Positions 34,885-42,152 of a stretch of DNA of 64,000 bases are shown piece after piece. Position numbers and translations under genes: made by a program. Under the pieces are notes generated by a model. The model ran no database searches, was not told the origin of the DNA, and was given only the letters and a program-made list of their open reading frames with translations. The DNA lies in the NCBI RefSeq assembly GCF_000426245.1, contig NZ_AUEZ01000034.1, positions 28,591 to 92,590 on the forward strand, in the 5' to 3' direction. Positions within the stretch are counted from its first letter, which is position 1. The number at the start of each line of letters is the position of its first letter. The stretch comes from Bradyrhizobium sp. Ai1a-2. GTDB lineage: Bacteria > Pseudomonadota > Alphaproteobacteria > Rhizobiales > Xanthobacteraceae.

Positions 34885-35366
34885 TAGAAATCCGCCGCGA
34901 CTTTCAGGCGGGCTTTCTCGAGCCGCTTCTTGAGGGCAGCGAGCTTGTTGGTCAGATCATCCAGCTCGCGCGGGCCGAATTCCGCGAAAATGAATTCGTT
35001 CAGGCTTTCCTGGTGCGAGGTCAGGCTCGCGAGCTGCTTATAGGTCTTGTCGGTCAGCGACATCTTCACGATGCGGGCGTCTTCCTTCGCCGGCTTGCGG
35101 CGAACGAAACCCTTCTTCTCCAGAAGCTTCGATTGGGTCGTGACGAACGACGGATCGACATGCAGCATTTTGGACACGGCATTGACCGGCACGCCGTCGC
35201 CCTGATCAAGGTCGGCTAGCGCCACGATCATCATCCATTGCGGCCCGCTGATTCCGAGCTTCTTGGCCCAGAAGTAGCGAATCTCCTCCAGATGAACGCT
35301 GATCGCGGCGATCTCCCAGGCGAATCGCCGAATGACATCCTGGCTCTTGGTGGCGGACTCATTCAT
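34884..35366 (-). CDS. MarR-family transcriptional regulator
   Basis: 160 residues from MNESATKSQDVIRRFAW. Winged-helix core: GPQWMMIVALADLDQG, VNAVSKMLHVDPSFVTTQSKLLEKKGFVRR (recognition helix, about 60-90) and the wing KEDARIVKMSLTDK. A long C-terminal helix with a Lys/Arg-rich end provides the dimer. The start codon follows a run of ten G on the coding strand (35381-35390) by 14 bases. The divergent gene is the porin at 35743, a likely target. Confidence 0.87.
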   Translation of the reverse strand: MNESATKSQDVIRRFAWEIAAISVHLEEIRYFWAKKLGISGPQWMMIVALADLDQGDGVPVNAVSKMLHVDPSFVTTQSKLLEKKGFVRRKPAKEDARIVKMSLTDKTYKQLASLTSHQESLNEFIFAEFGPRELDDLTNKLAALKKRLEKARLKVAADF

Positions 35367-35380
35367 GGGTACCGTACTCA

Positions 35381-35390
35381 CCCCCCCCCC
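35381..35390. repeat. Homopolymer C10/G10 tract upstream of marR
   Basis: Ten C on the plus strand (ten G on the coding strand of the MarR gene), located 14-24 bases before its ATG, i.e. in the leader just upstream of or overlapping the expected ribosome site. Such tracts are prone to slippage. Confidence 0.9.
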
Positions 35391-35552
35391 TTTTGAGATT
35401 CCATAGCGGATGTCCGGCGGAAACGACACCGGTAATCCGTTATATGCGGCAATTTGCACGGGAAATTGGCAACAGGTGGTATTCGGCGGCGATGCACCTC
35501 AGTTGCCGAAAAGACACATCGAAACGTCAATCAATATATGAGTGAGTAAACT

Positions 35553-35570
35553 AATTTGATTATCCAAATT
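35553..35570. promoter_or_regulatory. Palindrome between marR and porin genes
   Basis: AATTTG-ATTATC-CAAATT, perfect 6-bp arms in an AT-rich stretch of an otherwise GC-rich intergenic region (35460-35742). Size and symmetry fit a MarR-family operator; position fits control of either the regulator or the porin. Confidence 0.5.
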
Positions 35571-35742
35571 GCACATGCATAACTTTCATTCCGACGGAGG
35601 GGGGCTCCCGACCGTCTCGTCTCAGGTGGTTCGCATCGGTCCACCGGCTTGAGAGATGCGTTGATCCTCAACGTTTTTTTCGAGGCAGTCCAATCCGCTT
35701 TGCACGGGGGTTCGTGCACAGCACTTACTTGGAGGTTTAACA

Positions 35743-37323
35743 ATGAAGGTGGCTAAGAGCCTTATCCTCGGCTCAGCGGCGGCTCTGCTCGCCATGGGCG
35801 GGGCTCAGGCAGCCGATCTTCCCGTCAAGGCCAAAGCGGTCGAGTACGTGAAGGTCTGTTCGCTCTACGGTGCCGGTTTCTGGTACATTCCGGGCACCGA
35901 TACCTGCATGAAGATCGGTGGTTATCTGCGTGTCGACGCCACGTTCAACGGCGGCATCTACGGTTCGCAGGCCTGGAACGGTGATATCGGCCAGGGCAAC
36001 CGCTATCGTGACTACTTCGCCGCCCGCTCGCGTATGGCGCTGACGGTCGATACCCGCACCGCAACGGAATATGGCGTCGTCCGCACCTTCGCTCAGGCCG
36101 ACTTCCAGTTCTCGACGCTCGGCAACACCACCTACAGCCCGAACTCGATCAACGGTTCTCTCCCGGTCGCGGGCTCTCAGTTGCTTGACACCCCCGGCGG
36201 CGGCTATGTCGCGGTCGAATTCGTGTTCATCCAGTTCGCGGGCTTCACCTTCGGTAAGTCGGCTTCGGCCTTCGCGACGCCGTGGCATGGTTATCCGGGC
36301 AACATCTCGTCGAACCTGCTCGGCGGTCATGACACCGTCACCGGCGTGAACAACATCCAGTACACCGCGCAGTTCGGCAACGGCGTGTCGGCCACCATCG
36401 GCCTCGATGATCCGACCGTCTTCAACCGCACCGCGGTTGCCAACCTGTCGGTGCCTCTCACCGCGACCGGTGGTATCGCCAACGCCTATGCAGGCGTGCA
36501 TGCTCCGGACGTGGTCGGCAACGTCCGCATCGACCAGGCTTGGGGTCTGTTCCAGATTTCGGGCGCCGCGCACGAAGTCAGCGGCTCCTACAACACTCTG
36601 AACACCGCAGGGGCTCCCGCCGGTGGCGTTGGTCTGCCGGGTGCAGCGCCGATCGCCGCTTCGGAATTGTCCGGTCATCCGGACACCAAGTGGGGCGGTG
36701 CGGTGATGGCCGCGTTGCAGATCAAGAACATCCCGACCGGTCCTGGCGACGACATCAAGTTCGATGCGACCTATGCCGTCGGCGACACCAAGCAGGTGAT
36801 CTCCACTTCGTCGGCCTCGCCGAGCTTTGCGATGTTCGGTGGCTCGAGCATGCTCGGCGCCTATCAGAGCGTCGGCTTCGGTGCGACCACTGACGGTGTG
36901 TATCTCCCGGTCGCGTTCGGCGGCGATGGTTCGATCCATCTGACCAAGGCCTGGGGTATCCGTGGTGCGTTCAACCACAACTGGGATCCCTACTGGTCGA
37001 CCAGCTTGTTCGGCAGCTACTCGAACGTTAGCTACGACAGCACGGCGAAGGCGTTCATCTGCGCCAACTACACCGGTACCAAGGTCGTCACCGCTGACTA
37101 CAGCTGTAACCCGGACTTCAGCGTGTCTCAGCTTGGCGCGGTCACCCGCTGGACCCCTGTCAAGAACCTGACGTTCTCGGCCGAAGTCATCTGGTTCCAC
37201 CTCGACCAGAAGTTCACTGGTGGTGCTGTTCTCGGCGTACCGGCTCCGAAGCCGGCCACGCTCTACCAGTACAAGGACCAGGATACGGTCAGCTTGCAGG
37301 TCCGCGCTCAGCGCAACTTCTGA
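35743..37323 (+). CDS. Porin (Porin_2 family)
   Basis: 526 residues, signal peptide MKVAKSLILGSAAALLAMGGAQA. The mature start DLPVKAKAVEYVKVCSLYGAGFWYIPGTDTC is the standard beginning of rhizobial and Brucella Omp2-like 16-strand porins, and the last residues (TVSLQVRAQRNF) form the closing strand with terminal Phe. Conserved YLRVDATF, RSRMALTVDTRT and EYGVVRTFAQ motifs are present. TGGAGG precedes the ATG. General outer-membrane diffusion channel for small solutes. A terminator follows 27 bases after the stop. Confidence 0.95.
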   Translation: MKVAKSLILGSAAALLAMGGAQAADLPVKAKAVEYVKVCSLYGAGFWYIPGTDTCMKIGGYLRVDATFNGGIYGSQAWNGDIGQGNRYRDYFAARSRMALTVDTRTATEYGVVRTFAQADFQFSTLGNTTYSPNSINGSLPVAGSQLLDTPGGGYVAVEFVFIQFAGFTFGKSASAFATPWHGYPGNISSNLLGGHDTVTGVNNIQYTAQFGNGVSATIGLDDPTVFNRTAVANLSVPLTATGGIANAYAGVHAPDVVGNVRIDQAWGLFQISGAAHEVSGSYNTLNTAGAPAGGVGLPGAAPIAASELSGHPDTKWGGAVMAALQIKNIPTGPGDDIKFDATYAVGDTKQVISTSSASPSFAMFGGSSMLGAYQSVGFGATTDGVYLPVAFGGDGSIHLTKAWGIRGAFNHNWDPYWSTSLFGSYSNVSYDSTAKAFICANYTGTKVVTADYSCNPDFSVSQLGAVTRWTPVKNLTFSAEVIWFHLDQKFTGGAVLGVPAPKPATLYQYKDQDTVSLQVRAQRNF

Positions 37324-37350
37324 TCCGCTCGATCTGAAGCGAATCTAGAG

Positions 37351-37383
37351 AATCCCCGGCAGGCAACTGCCGGGGATTTTTCT
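37351..37383 (+). terminator. Rho-independent terminator of the porin gene
   Basis: Stem AATCCCCGGCA/TGCCGGGGATT around GGCAAC, followed by TTTCTTT. Confidence 0.9.
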
Positions 37384-37386
37384 TTG

Positions 37387-37481
37387 TGGCGAGTGGCGAA
37401 TGGTGAGTAGCGAATGGCGAATAGATGTCATAGGCGCGCGCCCCACTCGCATTCCCTATTCGCCACTCGCTATTCGCCATG
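37387..37481. repeat. GCGAATGGCGA direct and inverted repeats
   Basis: The left part contains several copies of the type GGCGAATGG/GTAGCGAATGGCGAATAG; the right part (CTATTCGCCACTCGCTATTCGCCA) is their inverse. Together they could fold into a long hairpin just behind the porin terminator. Confidence 0.7.
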
Positions 37482-37499
37482 CGCTACCTCCGCAACTTC

Positions 37500-37663
37500 A
37501 GCATAGTGCATTGCCGAAAAAACATGATTTACTCAGGTAATTTTCTAAGGTAGTAATAACTCAAGTCGGTGCAGCATAGCCGGCCCGTTGAGTCTCGCTG
37601 AGACATAACCTCTTAATGCTAAACCTCCGAAACCTCCGGCAATGCCCTGCCGGAGGTTTTTCA
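37500..37663 (+). ncRNA. Candidate small RNA or porin-duplication remnant ending in an orphan terminator
   Basis: No gene lies between the porin terminator and 37764, yet a second strong terminator (37631-37663) closes this stretch. The region contains an AT-rich start (37520-37560) and a small hairpin GTCTC-GCT-GAGAC near 37594-37606. Either a short transcript starts here, or this is the 3' remains of a duplicated porin unit, since the two terminators are alike (CCCCGGCA... and CCTCCGGCA...). The 5' end is a guess. Confidence 0.3.
37631..37663 (+). terminator. Orphan rho-independent terminator
   Basis: Stem AACCTCCGGCA/TGCCGGAGGTT around ATGCCC, then TTTTCATT. There is no coding gene within 300 bases upstream on the plus strand apart from the porin, which has its own terminator. 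Confidence 0.85.
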
Positions 37664-37763
37664 TTACTGCGACCGCGGCAGGGCTGTGAGCTCAGGGCCA
37701 CGCCCGATTCGGGTATCGCCGGTGGTAGACCGAAGTCTCGATGATCGTGGCGCAATCGCCCGA

Positions 37764-38207
37764 TCAATCCCGTCTTTGCATCATCGCGACGCCGGCTTCG
37801 CTGCCACAGCGCTCGGGCGGCGTCTCGCCCCGGTTGGCGCAGAAGCGGGAAAAGGAGCGGCCGTTGAGATAGAGCGTGCCCGCATAGCTGGTCCCGACCA
37901 CCACGCCGTCAAAGACAAAGGGATAGCCGTCCTGCCGCAGAATCATGCGCGCGCCATCGCGTCTCCAATATCCGGAAAGCGTAGCCTGGATCGCTTTGCC
38001 GTTTGTGGCATCACGCCCGTCCTCGCGGTAGCTCCCGTCCGGACTCATGCGCCATGTGTAGATGTATCGCGGGAAACCGTCGGGAATGATCGCCGTCCAG
38101 ACGATGCCATCCGCGTCCGCCGCGGCATCGCGCGCAAGAATCGGGTTGGCCTGCAGGCACCAGAGCAGCGCGCACCAGGCTGCGAGTGGGAAAAACCCGC
38201 CGGCCAT
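37764..38207 (-). CDS. Secreted hypothetical protein
   Basis: 147 residues from MAGGFFPLAAWCALLWCLQANPILARD (38207), with a signal peptide of about 25. The mature domain is small and beta-rich (RYIYTWRMSPDGSYREDGRD, LSGYWRRDGARMILRQDGYPFVFDG) with two cysteines near the C terminus (FCANRGETPPERCG). The pattern looks like a lipocalin- or META-like small barrel, but I cannot name the family. Frames further upstream (to 38387) lack a signal and are not used. Confidence 0.65.
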   Translation of the reverse strand: MAGGFFPLAAWCALLWCLQANPILARDAAADADGIVWTAIIPDGFPRYIYTWRMSPDGSYREDGRDATNGKAIQATLSGYWRRDGARMILRQDGYPFVFDGVVVGTSYAGTLYLNGRSFSRFCANRGETPPERCGSEAGVAMMQRRD

Positions 38208-38465
38208 GTTTGCCCTGTGTCGATTGCTGCCTGGCCTGGAGCGCAGCGCTCTCTCAGTCATCGCGTTGCGTCCCGCGTCAGTGTCGTCCCGTCGAAAGAC
38301 GGGACCCATAACCACAGGTGCTTGTTGTCGCGCAAGCGAGCGGTCCGAGCTTTGTGCAGAGGCGTCGACGCCTAGGCCAAGGATCACATCGCACCCGAAG
38401 CCACAGGCTGAATTCCCCCATGAAGCTCCATTTAAAGTCCTGAAAAAATTGATCTATCAGAGTGC

Positions 38466-38484
38466 CTGTCCGTATAATGGACAG
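38466..38484. promoter_or_regulatory. Candidate operator of the IclR regulator
   Basis: CTGTCC-GTATAAT-GGACAG is a perfect inverted repeat 59 bases before the iclR-like start. The half-site GGACA recurs at about 38509, and a second palindrome GCTAG-TCTGGT-CTAGC lies at 38519-38534. The region is AT-rich, unlike its surroundings, and fits an autoregulated promoter. Confidence 0.55.
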
Positions 38485-38542
38485 AATATTGAGATATGGA
38501 GAATATATGGACAAAAATGCTAGTCTGGTCTAGCAAAACCAC

Positions 38543-39430
38543 ATGCCCCTTTCCGCGCCGCGCAAACCGACCTTCATTCCATCTCCGTCCGCCGAGGCGG
38601 TGCTGGCAGAGAGCGCGGGCGATGCCGCTTTTGCCACGACGCTGGCAAAGGGGCTGGTGGTGCTCGAGGCCTTCGATGCCCAGGCGAGCATGCTCGGCAA
38701 CATGGAGCTTTCGGCGCGAACGGGGATTCCGCGGCCGACGGTTGCGAGACTGACGCACACGCTCGCCGAGCTCGGCTATCTCCGTTACGACCAGGATCTC
38801 GCGAAATACTGTCTCGGCGCGCGAGCGCTACGCATGGCCCATCCGCTGCTTGCGGGCATGCAGTTTCGCCAGGTGGCGCGGCCGTTGATGCAGGAACTGG
38901 CGGAGAGCGTGCGCGGCACCGTCTCGATCGGCCTGCTCGACGGAACGGCGATGGTCTATGTCGAGTCCGCGAGATCGGGCAATGTCGGACCGCACGTCCC
39001 CGACATTGGCATGCCGATTCCCGTTGTCAGCACGGCGATGGGACGCGCTGCGGCGGCGACGTTGCCTGCCGCCGATTCCGCGCTGCTGGAGCGGCAGATC
39101 AAAACCGACAACGCCGAGGCGTGGTCCACCCATCGCGACAAGTACCGCGCCGGAATTCAGCAATGCGCCGATCGCGGCTTTTGCACCTGCTACGGCGAAT
39201 ACATGCCCTCGATCCACGCGGTGGCCGCGCCGCTGTTTCATGCGCGGCACTTGAAGCAGTCGTTTGCCATCAATTGTGGCATCCCCGCGTTCCGCTTGCA
39301 GCCCGGGCAGCTCGAGGCCGAGATCGGCCCGCGCATCACGGCTCTTGCCGTCAGCATCCGCTCGCTCGTCAACGAGGCCGAACCGACCATCGCGCCGCGC
39401 GAACAGCCCAGGAAGAAGGTCGTGAAATGA
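38543..39430 (+). CDS. IclR-family transcriptional regulator
   Basis: 295 residues. N-terminal winged helix (about 30-95: TLAKGLVVLEAF, MELSARTGIPRPTVARLTHTL, LGYLRYDQ) and IclR effector domain with SIGLLDGTAMVYVES, VVSTAMGRAAAATL and FCTCYGEYMPSIHAVAAPL. PcaU/PcaR-like family members usually control catabolism of aromatic or organic acids. It precedes a CoA-transferase remnant and a TctC-type binding protein, suggesting it once served an organic-acid pathway. Confidence 0.9.
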   Translation: MPLSAPRKPTFIPSPSAEAVLAESAGDAAFATTLAKGLVVLEAFDAQASMLGNMELSARTGIPRPTVARLTHTLAELGYLRYDQDLAKYCLGARALRMAHPLLAGMQFRQVARPLMQELAESVRGTVSIGLLDGTAMVYVESARSGNVGPHVPDIGMPIPVVSTAMGRAAAATLPAADSALLERQIKTDNAEAWSTHRDKYRAGIQQCADRGFCTCYGEYMPSIHAVAAPLFHARHLKQSFAINCGIPAFRLQPGQLEAEIGPRITALAVSIRSLVNEAEPTIAPREQPRKKVVK

Positions 39431-39465
39431 TCCGGGGAACGGCCGTCGAAACGAGCCTCGTCAAA

Positions 39466-39535
39466 GCATGATCCGAAAAAGTGGACACCGGTTTCCCTCG
39501 CGACAAACGCCAGCGTTTGCGCGGAGATCATGCGC
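39466..39535. repeat. Intergenic palindrome (GCATGATCC family)
   Basis: Outer arms GCATGATCC and GATCATGC, inner hairpin GACAAACGC-CA-GCGTTTGC. Same family as 13168-13235. It sits exactly between the iclR gene and the truncated CoA-transferase fragment. Confidence 0.75.
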
Positions 39536-39562
39536 GAACAACGAGCATAGCGGGATGGCTTT

Positions 39563-39937
39563 TTGAAGAAAATCATCCGGCGCGTGAAGCATGCGGTCGA
39601 ACTCAATGAGATTTTCGCGGCGTGGTGTGCCGAACATACGCTCGAGGATGTGCTCGCGAAATTCACCGCAGCGCAGGGCACGATCGCGCCGATCTATTCG
39701 ATCGATCAGATCGCGGCGGACCCGCAAGCCAGGGCGCGCGAGATGATCGCCCGTGTTCCCGATCGCGACTTCGGCTCGGTGGCGATGGCGAATGTCGTTC
39801 CGCGCTTTGCCGCCGATCCCGCACAATTGCGTCATGCGGCCGGCGACGTGGGGCAGGACAATCGCGAGGTCTATCGGGATTGGCTCGGCCTTTCGGAGCA
39901 ACAGATCGAGCGGCTCACCCAGAAGAAAGTGATCTGA
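39563..39937 (+). pseudogene. Truncated type III CoA-transferase (CaiB/BaiF), C-terminal part only
   Basis: The 124-codon frame reads NEIFAAWCAEHTLEDVLAKF, AAQGTIAPIYSIDQIAADPQ and ends YRDWLGLSEQQIERLTQ, which is the C-terminal third of CaiB/BaiF CoA-transferases (normally about 400 residues). The N-terminal part with the catalytic Asp is absent and the only start is TTG 39563. Sequence directly upstream is a palindromic repeat. Most likely the rest was deleted at the repeat. If expressed, it would lack activity. Confidence 0.8.
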
Positions 39938-40020
39938 CGGCCGGGCCATGCACCGGCGGCATTGCCGCGGAGACAACAAGAAAAGCGACGCGGTCGGCAA
40001 CAACGAAAAGGGAGGCACTC

Positions 40021-40998
40021 ATGAATGTCACACGCCGAACTCTGCTGGGCAGCGTCGCGGTCGGCCTCGTTGCGGGCTACGGTTCCCGCGCGTTCGCGCA
40101 AGGAGCCTGGCCTTCGCGTCTTGTCCGGTTTGTATCGCCTTACGGGGCAGGCGGCGCCAACGACATCTCGCTGCGCATCCTGACCGAGCAGCTCGAGCGT
40201 CAGCTCGGCCAGCAATGCATCGTCGAGAACAGGCCGGGTGCGGGCACGCGCCTCGCCAACGAGTCGGTCGCGCGCGCCGCGCCTGATGGCTACACCTTCC
40301 TGTACGCCGCAGCGCCATATGCCACGGCCGAGGCGCTGTTCGGAAAACTGGGCTATGACCGCAAGGACCTGCAGCCGGTGGCGATGGCGGTCATCGCGCC
40401 GTTGTTCCTGATCATCAGTGCGGAGGCGCCCTTCAAGAAGCTGCAGGAGCTGATCGCCTACGGCAAGCAGCAGCCCAACGGGCTGACCTTCGCCTCTCCA
40501 GGAGCTGGGTCCCAGCCACATCTGGCGGCCGAGTTGTTGTTCAGGGACGCAGGCGTCAAGGGCCTCAACGTTCCCTTCCGCGGCGATGCGATGTCTTACA
40601 CGGAACTGCTGGCAGGCCGCGTCGATGCTACGCTGACCGCGATCAGCACGGCCTTGCCCTATATCCAAAGCGGCAAGTTCCGGGTGCTGGGTGTGGCGTC
40701 AGTCGACCGCAGCCCGATCTATCCCGAAGCGTTCACCTTGCGCGAGCAAGGTCTGCCCAATGTGATCGCTGCCGGCTGGTACGGCTTCATGGCGCCGGCT
40801 GCCACGCCGCGTTCCATCGTCGATCGACTGCAGGACAAGATCGTTCGCATCCTCGCCGATCTCGACGTGAAGCAAAAGCTGTTCGCCCAGGGGCTGGAAG
40901 TTCGCGGCAGCACGGCTGCGGAGTTCGGCGCGTTCATCGACGAGGAGACGCGCAAGTGGGGCCAGCTGATCCGCGACGCCGGTCTCAAAGGGGAATGA
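40021..40998 (+). CDS. TctC/Bug family periplasmic solute-binding protein
   Basis: 325 residues with a twin-Arg-like signal (MNVTRRTLLGSVAVGLVAGYGSRAFAQG). The Bug fold is marked by WPSRLVRFVSPYGAGGANDISLR, VENRPGAGTRLANE, DGYTFLYA and the VPFRGDAMSYTELLAGRVD loop. Bug proteins bind carboxylates for tripartite tricarboxylate transporters or act as sensors. No TctA/TctB genes lie nearby, as is common for orphan Bug genes. GGGAGG precedes ATG 40021. Ligand unknown; the adjacent CoA-transferase remnant hints at an organic acid. Confidence 0.9.
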   Translation: MNVTRRTLLGSVAVGLVAGYGSRAFAQGAWPSRLVRFVSPYGAGGANDISLRILTEQLERQLGQQCIVENRPGAGTRLANESVARAAPDGYTFLYAAAPYATAEALFGKLGYDRKDLQPVAMAVIAPLFLIISAEAPFKKLQELIAYGKQQPNGLTFASPGAGSQPHLAAELLFRDAGVKGLNVPFRGDAMSYTELLAGRVDATLTAISTALPYIQSGKFRVLGVASVDRSPIYPEAFTLREQGLPNVIAAGWYGFMAPAATPRSIVDRLQDKIVRILADLDVKQKLFAQGLEVRGSTAAEFGAFIDEETRKWGQLIRDAGLKGE

Positions 40999-41532
40999 GC
41001 CCGATACGTCGTCGCGATAGCCGTGCACGTGCTTCGCGTTTATCGCGAGCAGGAACCATTGCACACGTTTTCGGCAAATGGCGCTATTGCCGGCCACGCC
41101 TGTTGCGCTGCAACTACGTCGGGTGATGTTAGCAAGGCTTGATCGACGCGCGCTGGTTCGCTTCGAGGCCATCATGGTCCGCTTGGAATCCAATGTACCA
41201 GCGCGCTTGCACTACGCTGGTTGACCGCTCACGAACACCTGGCTCTCGCGCGGACGCGACCACGCCTTGCCTCTCTGCGCGCATCGTTGGAATGAAATGC
41301 GTTAGGCGCATCATTCATTGGAATCCTTTTCCAGCCATCGGTCCTCTCGTCGCCATATTTTGGGATGATTTGTTTTTGCAACGAGCGTAACGTCACACGC
41401 CAAGAAAACAAAAATGATCTTGGGAGGAATGCGCCGATGAGTCGGACGAAGCATTTCGTTTGGGCATCCGTCACCTGTCACTCTCGGTCGACAGGGCACT
41501 CGCAGGATCACGCTCCCGCCGGAACGTAGCCG
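40999..41532. other. Intergenic region before the alcohol-oxidation cassette
   Basis: About 530 bases. Short frames on both strands show no family resemblance and overlap each other. The stretch 41360-41420 is AT-richer and may carry the promoter of the cassette. I see no hairpin terminator after the Bug gene. Confidence 0.5.
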
Positions 41533-42042
41533 ATGATCGCGATAGCGACATCCGGAGCTGATGGCGCGGGTCTTGATCGCGGCAGTCAGGTTGTGCTGTC
41601 GCGCAGGTCGGGAATCCTTGCGATTGCATTGGTTGCGGTCGGAACCTGGCTGATGCCCGGTGTCGCCGCGGCGGATGTTGCGCTGCAGGTGATCAATGCC
41701 CGCGTGCCCGCATCCGACGAGATCGGCATCAATCTCCCGCTTCTGATGACGATCAGGAACGATGCGGCCGAGCCCGACGCGATATTGCGTGTCCGCTGTC
41801 CGTTCGCGAACTTCTCCGAGAAGCACACCGTCGATCGCGGCGAAGGCGCGCCGGCCATGCGCGAGATCAGGTCGATTCCGATTCCGGAAAACAAGACCAC
41901 CGAGCTCAAGCGCGACGGATATCACGTGATGCTGCTGCAGACGCGGCAGAAGCTTGTCGACGGCGAGAAGTTCACATGCGCCGTCGTTTTCCAGAAAGCC
42001 GGAACCAAAGAAACGGAGGTGGAGGTTTCCCGAACGCCCTGA
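41533..42042 (+). CDS. PCu(A)C-type periplasmic copper chaperone
   Basis: 169 residues with an N-terminal export segment (about 25-48, ILAIALVAVGTWLMPGVAAAD). The copper motif H-x10-M-x21-H-x-M is exact: His98, Met109, His131, Met133 (GYHVMLLQ). PCu(A)C proteins hand Cu(I) to CuA or other periplasmic copper centres. The next gene encodes a PQQ dehydrogenase that needs cytochrome c and hence an oxidase, so a link to electron transfer is plausible. The long N terminus before the hydrophobic part leaves the start uncertain. Confidence 0.82.
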   Translation: MIAIATSGADGAGLDRGSQVVLSRRSGILAIALVAVGTWLMPGVAAADVALQVINARVPASDEIGINLPLLMTIRNDAAEPDAILRVRCPFANFSEKHTVDRGEGAPAMREIRSIPIPENKTTELKRDGYHVMLLQTRQKLVDGEKFTCAVVFQKAGTKETEVEVSRTP

Positions 42043-42152
42043 TCGCGACGGCGGGCAAAGGTGAGCCCGCTGAACGAGCCTTCTCGACTGAGCCGTTCGG
42101 ATGTGCCGGACGCTCGATCCAACATGAACTTGCCAAAGGAGGGCATTTACTC

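Noticed and set aside
35773..37200. 475-codon antisense frame over the porin
   Set aside because: Shadow of the porin; no domain and no ribosome site.
37387..37481. A CRISPR-like array suggested by repeated GCGAATGGCGA
   Set aside because: Copies are irregular in spacing, partly inverted and without unique spacers; it fits an extragenic hairpin.
41000..41532. Several short frames on both strands before the copper-chaperone gene
   Set aside because: They overlap each other, lack ribosome sites and show no domain.
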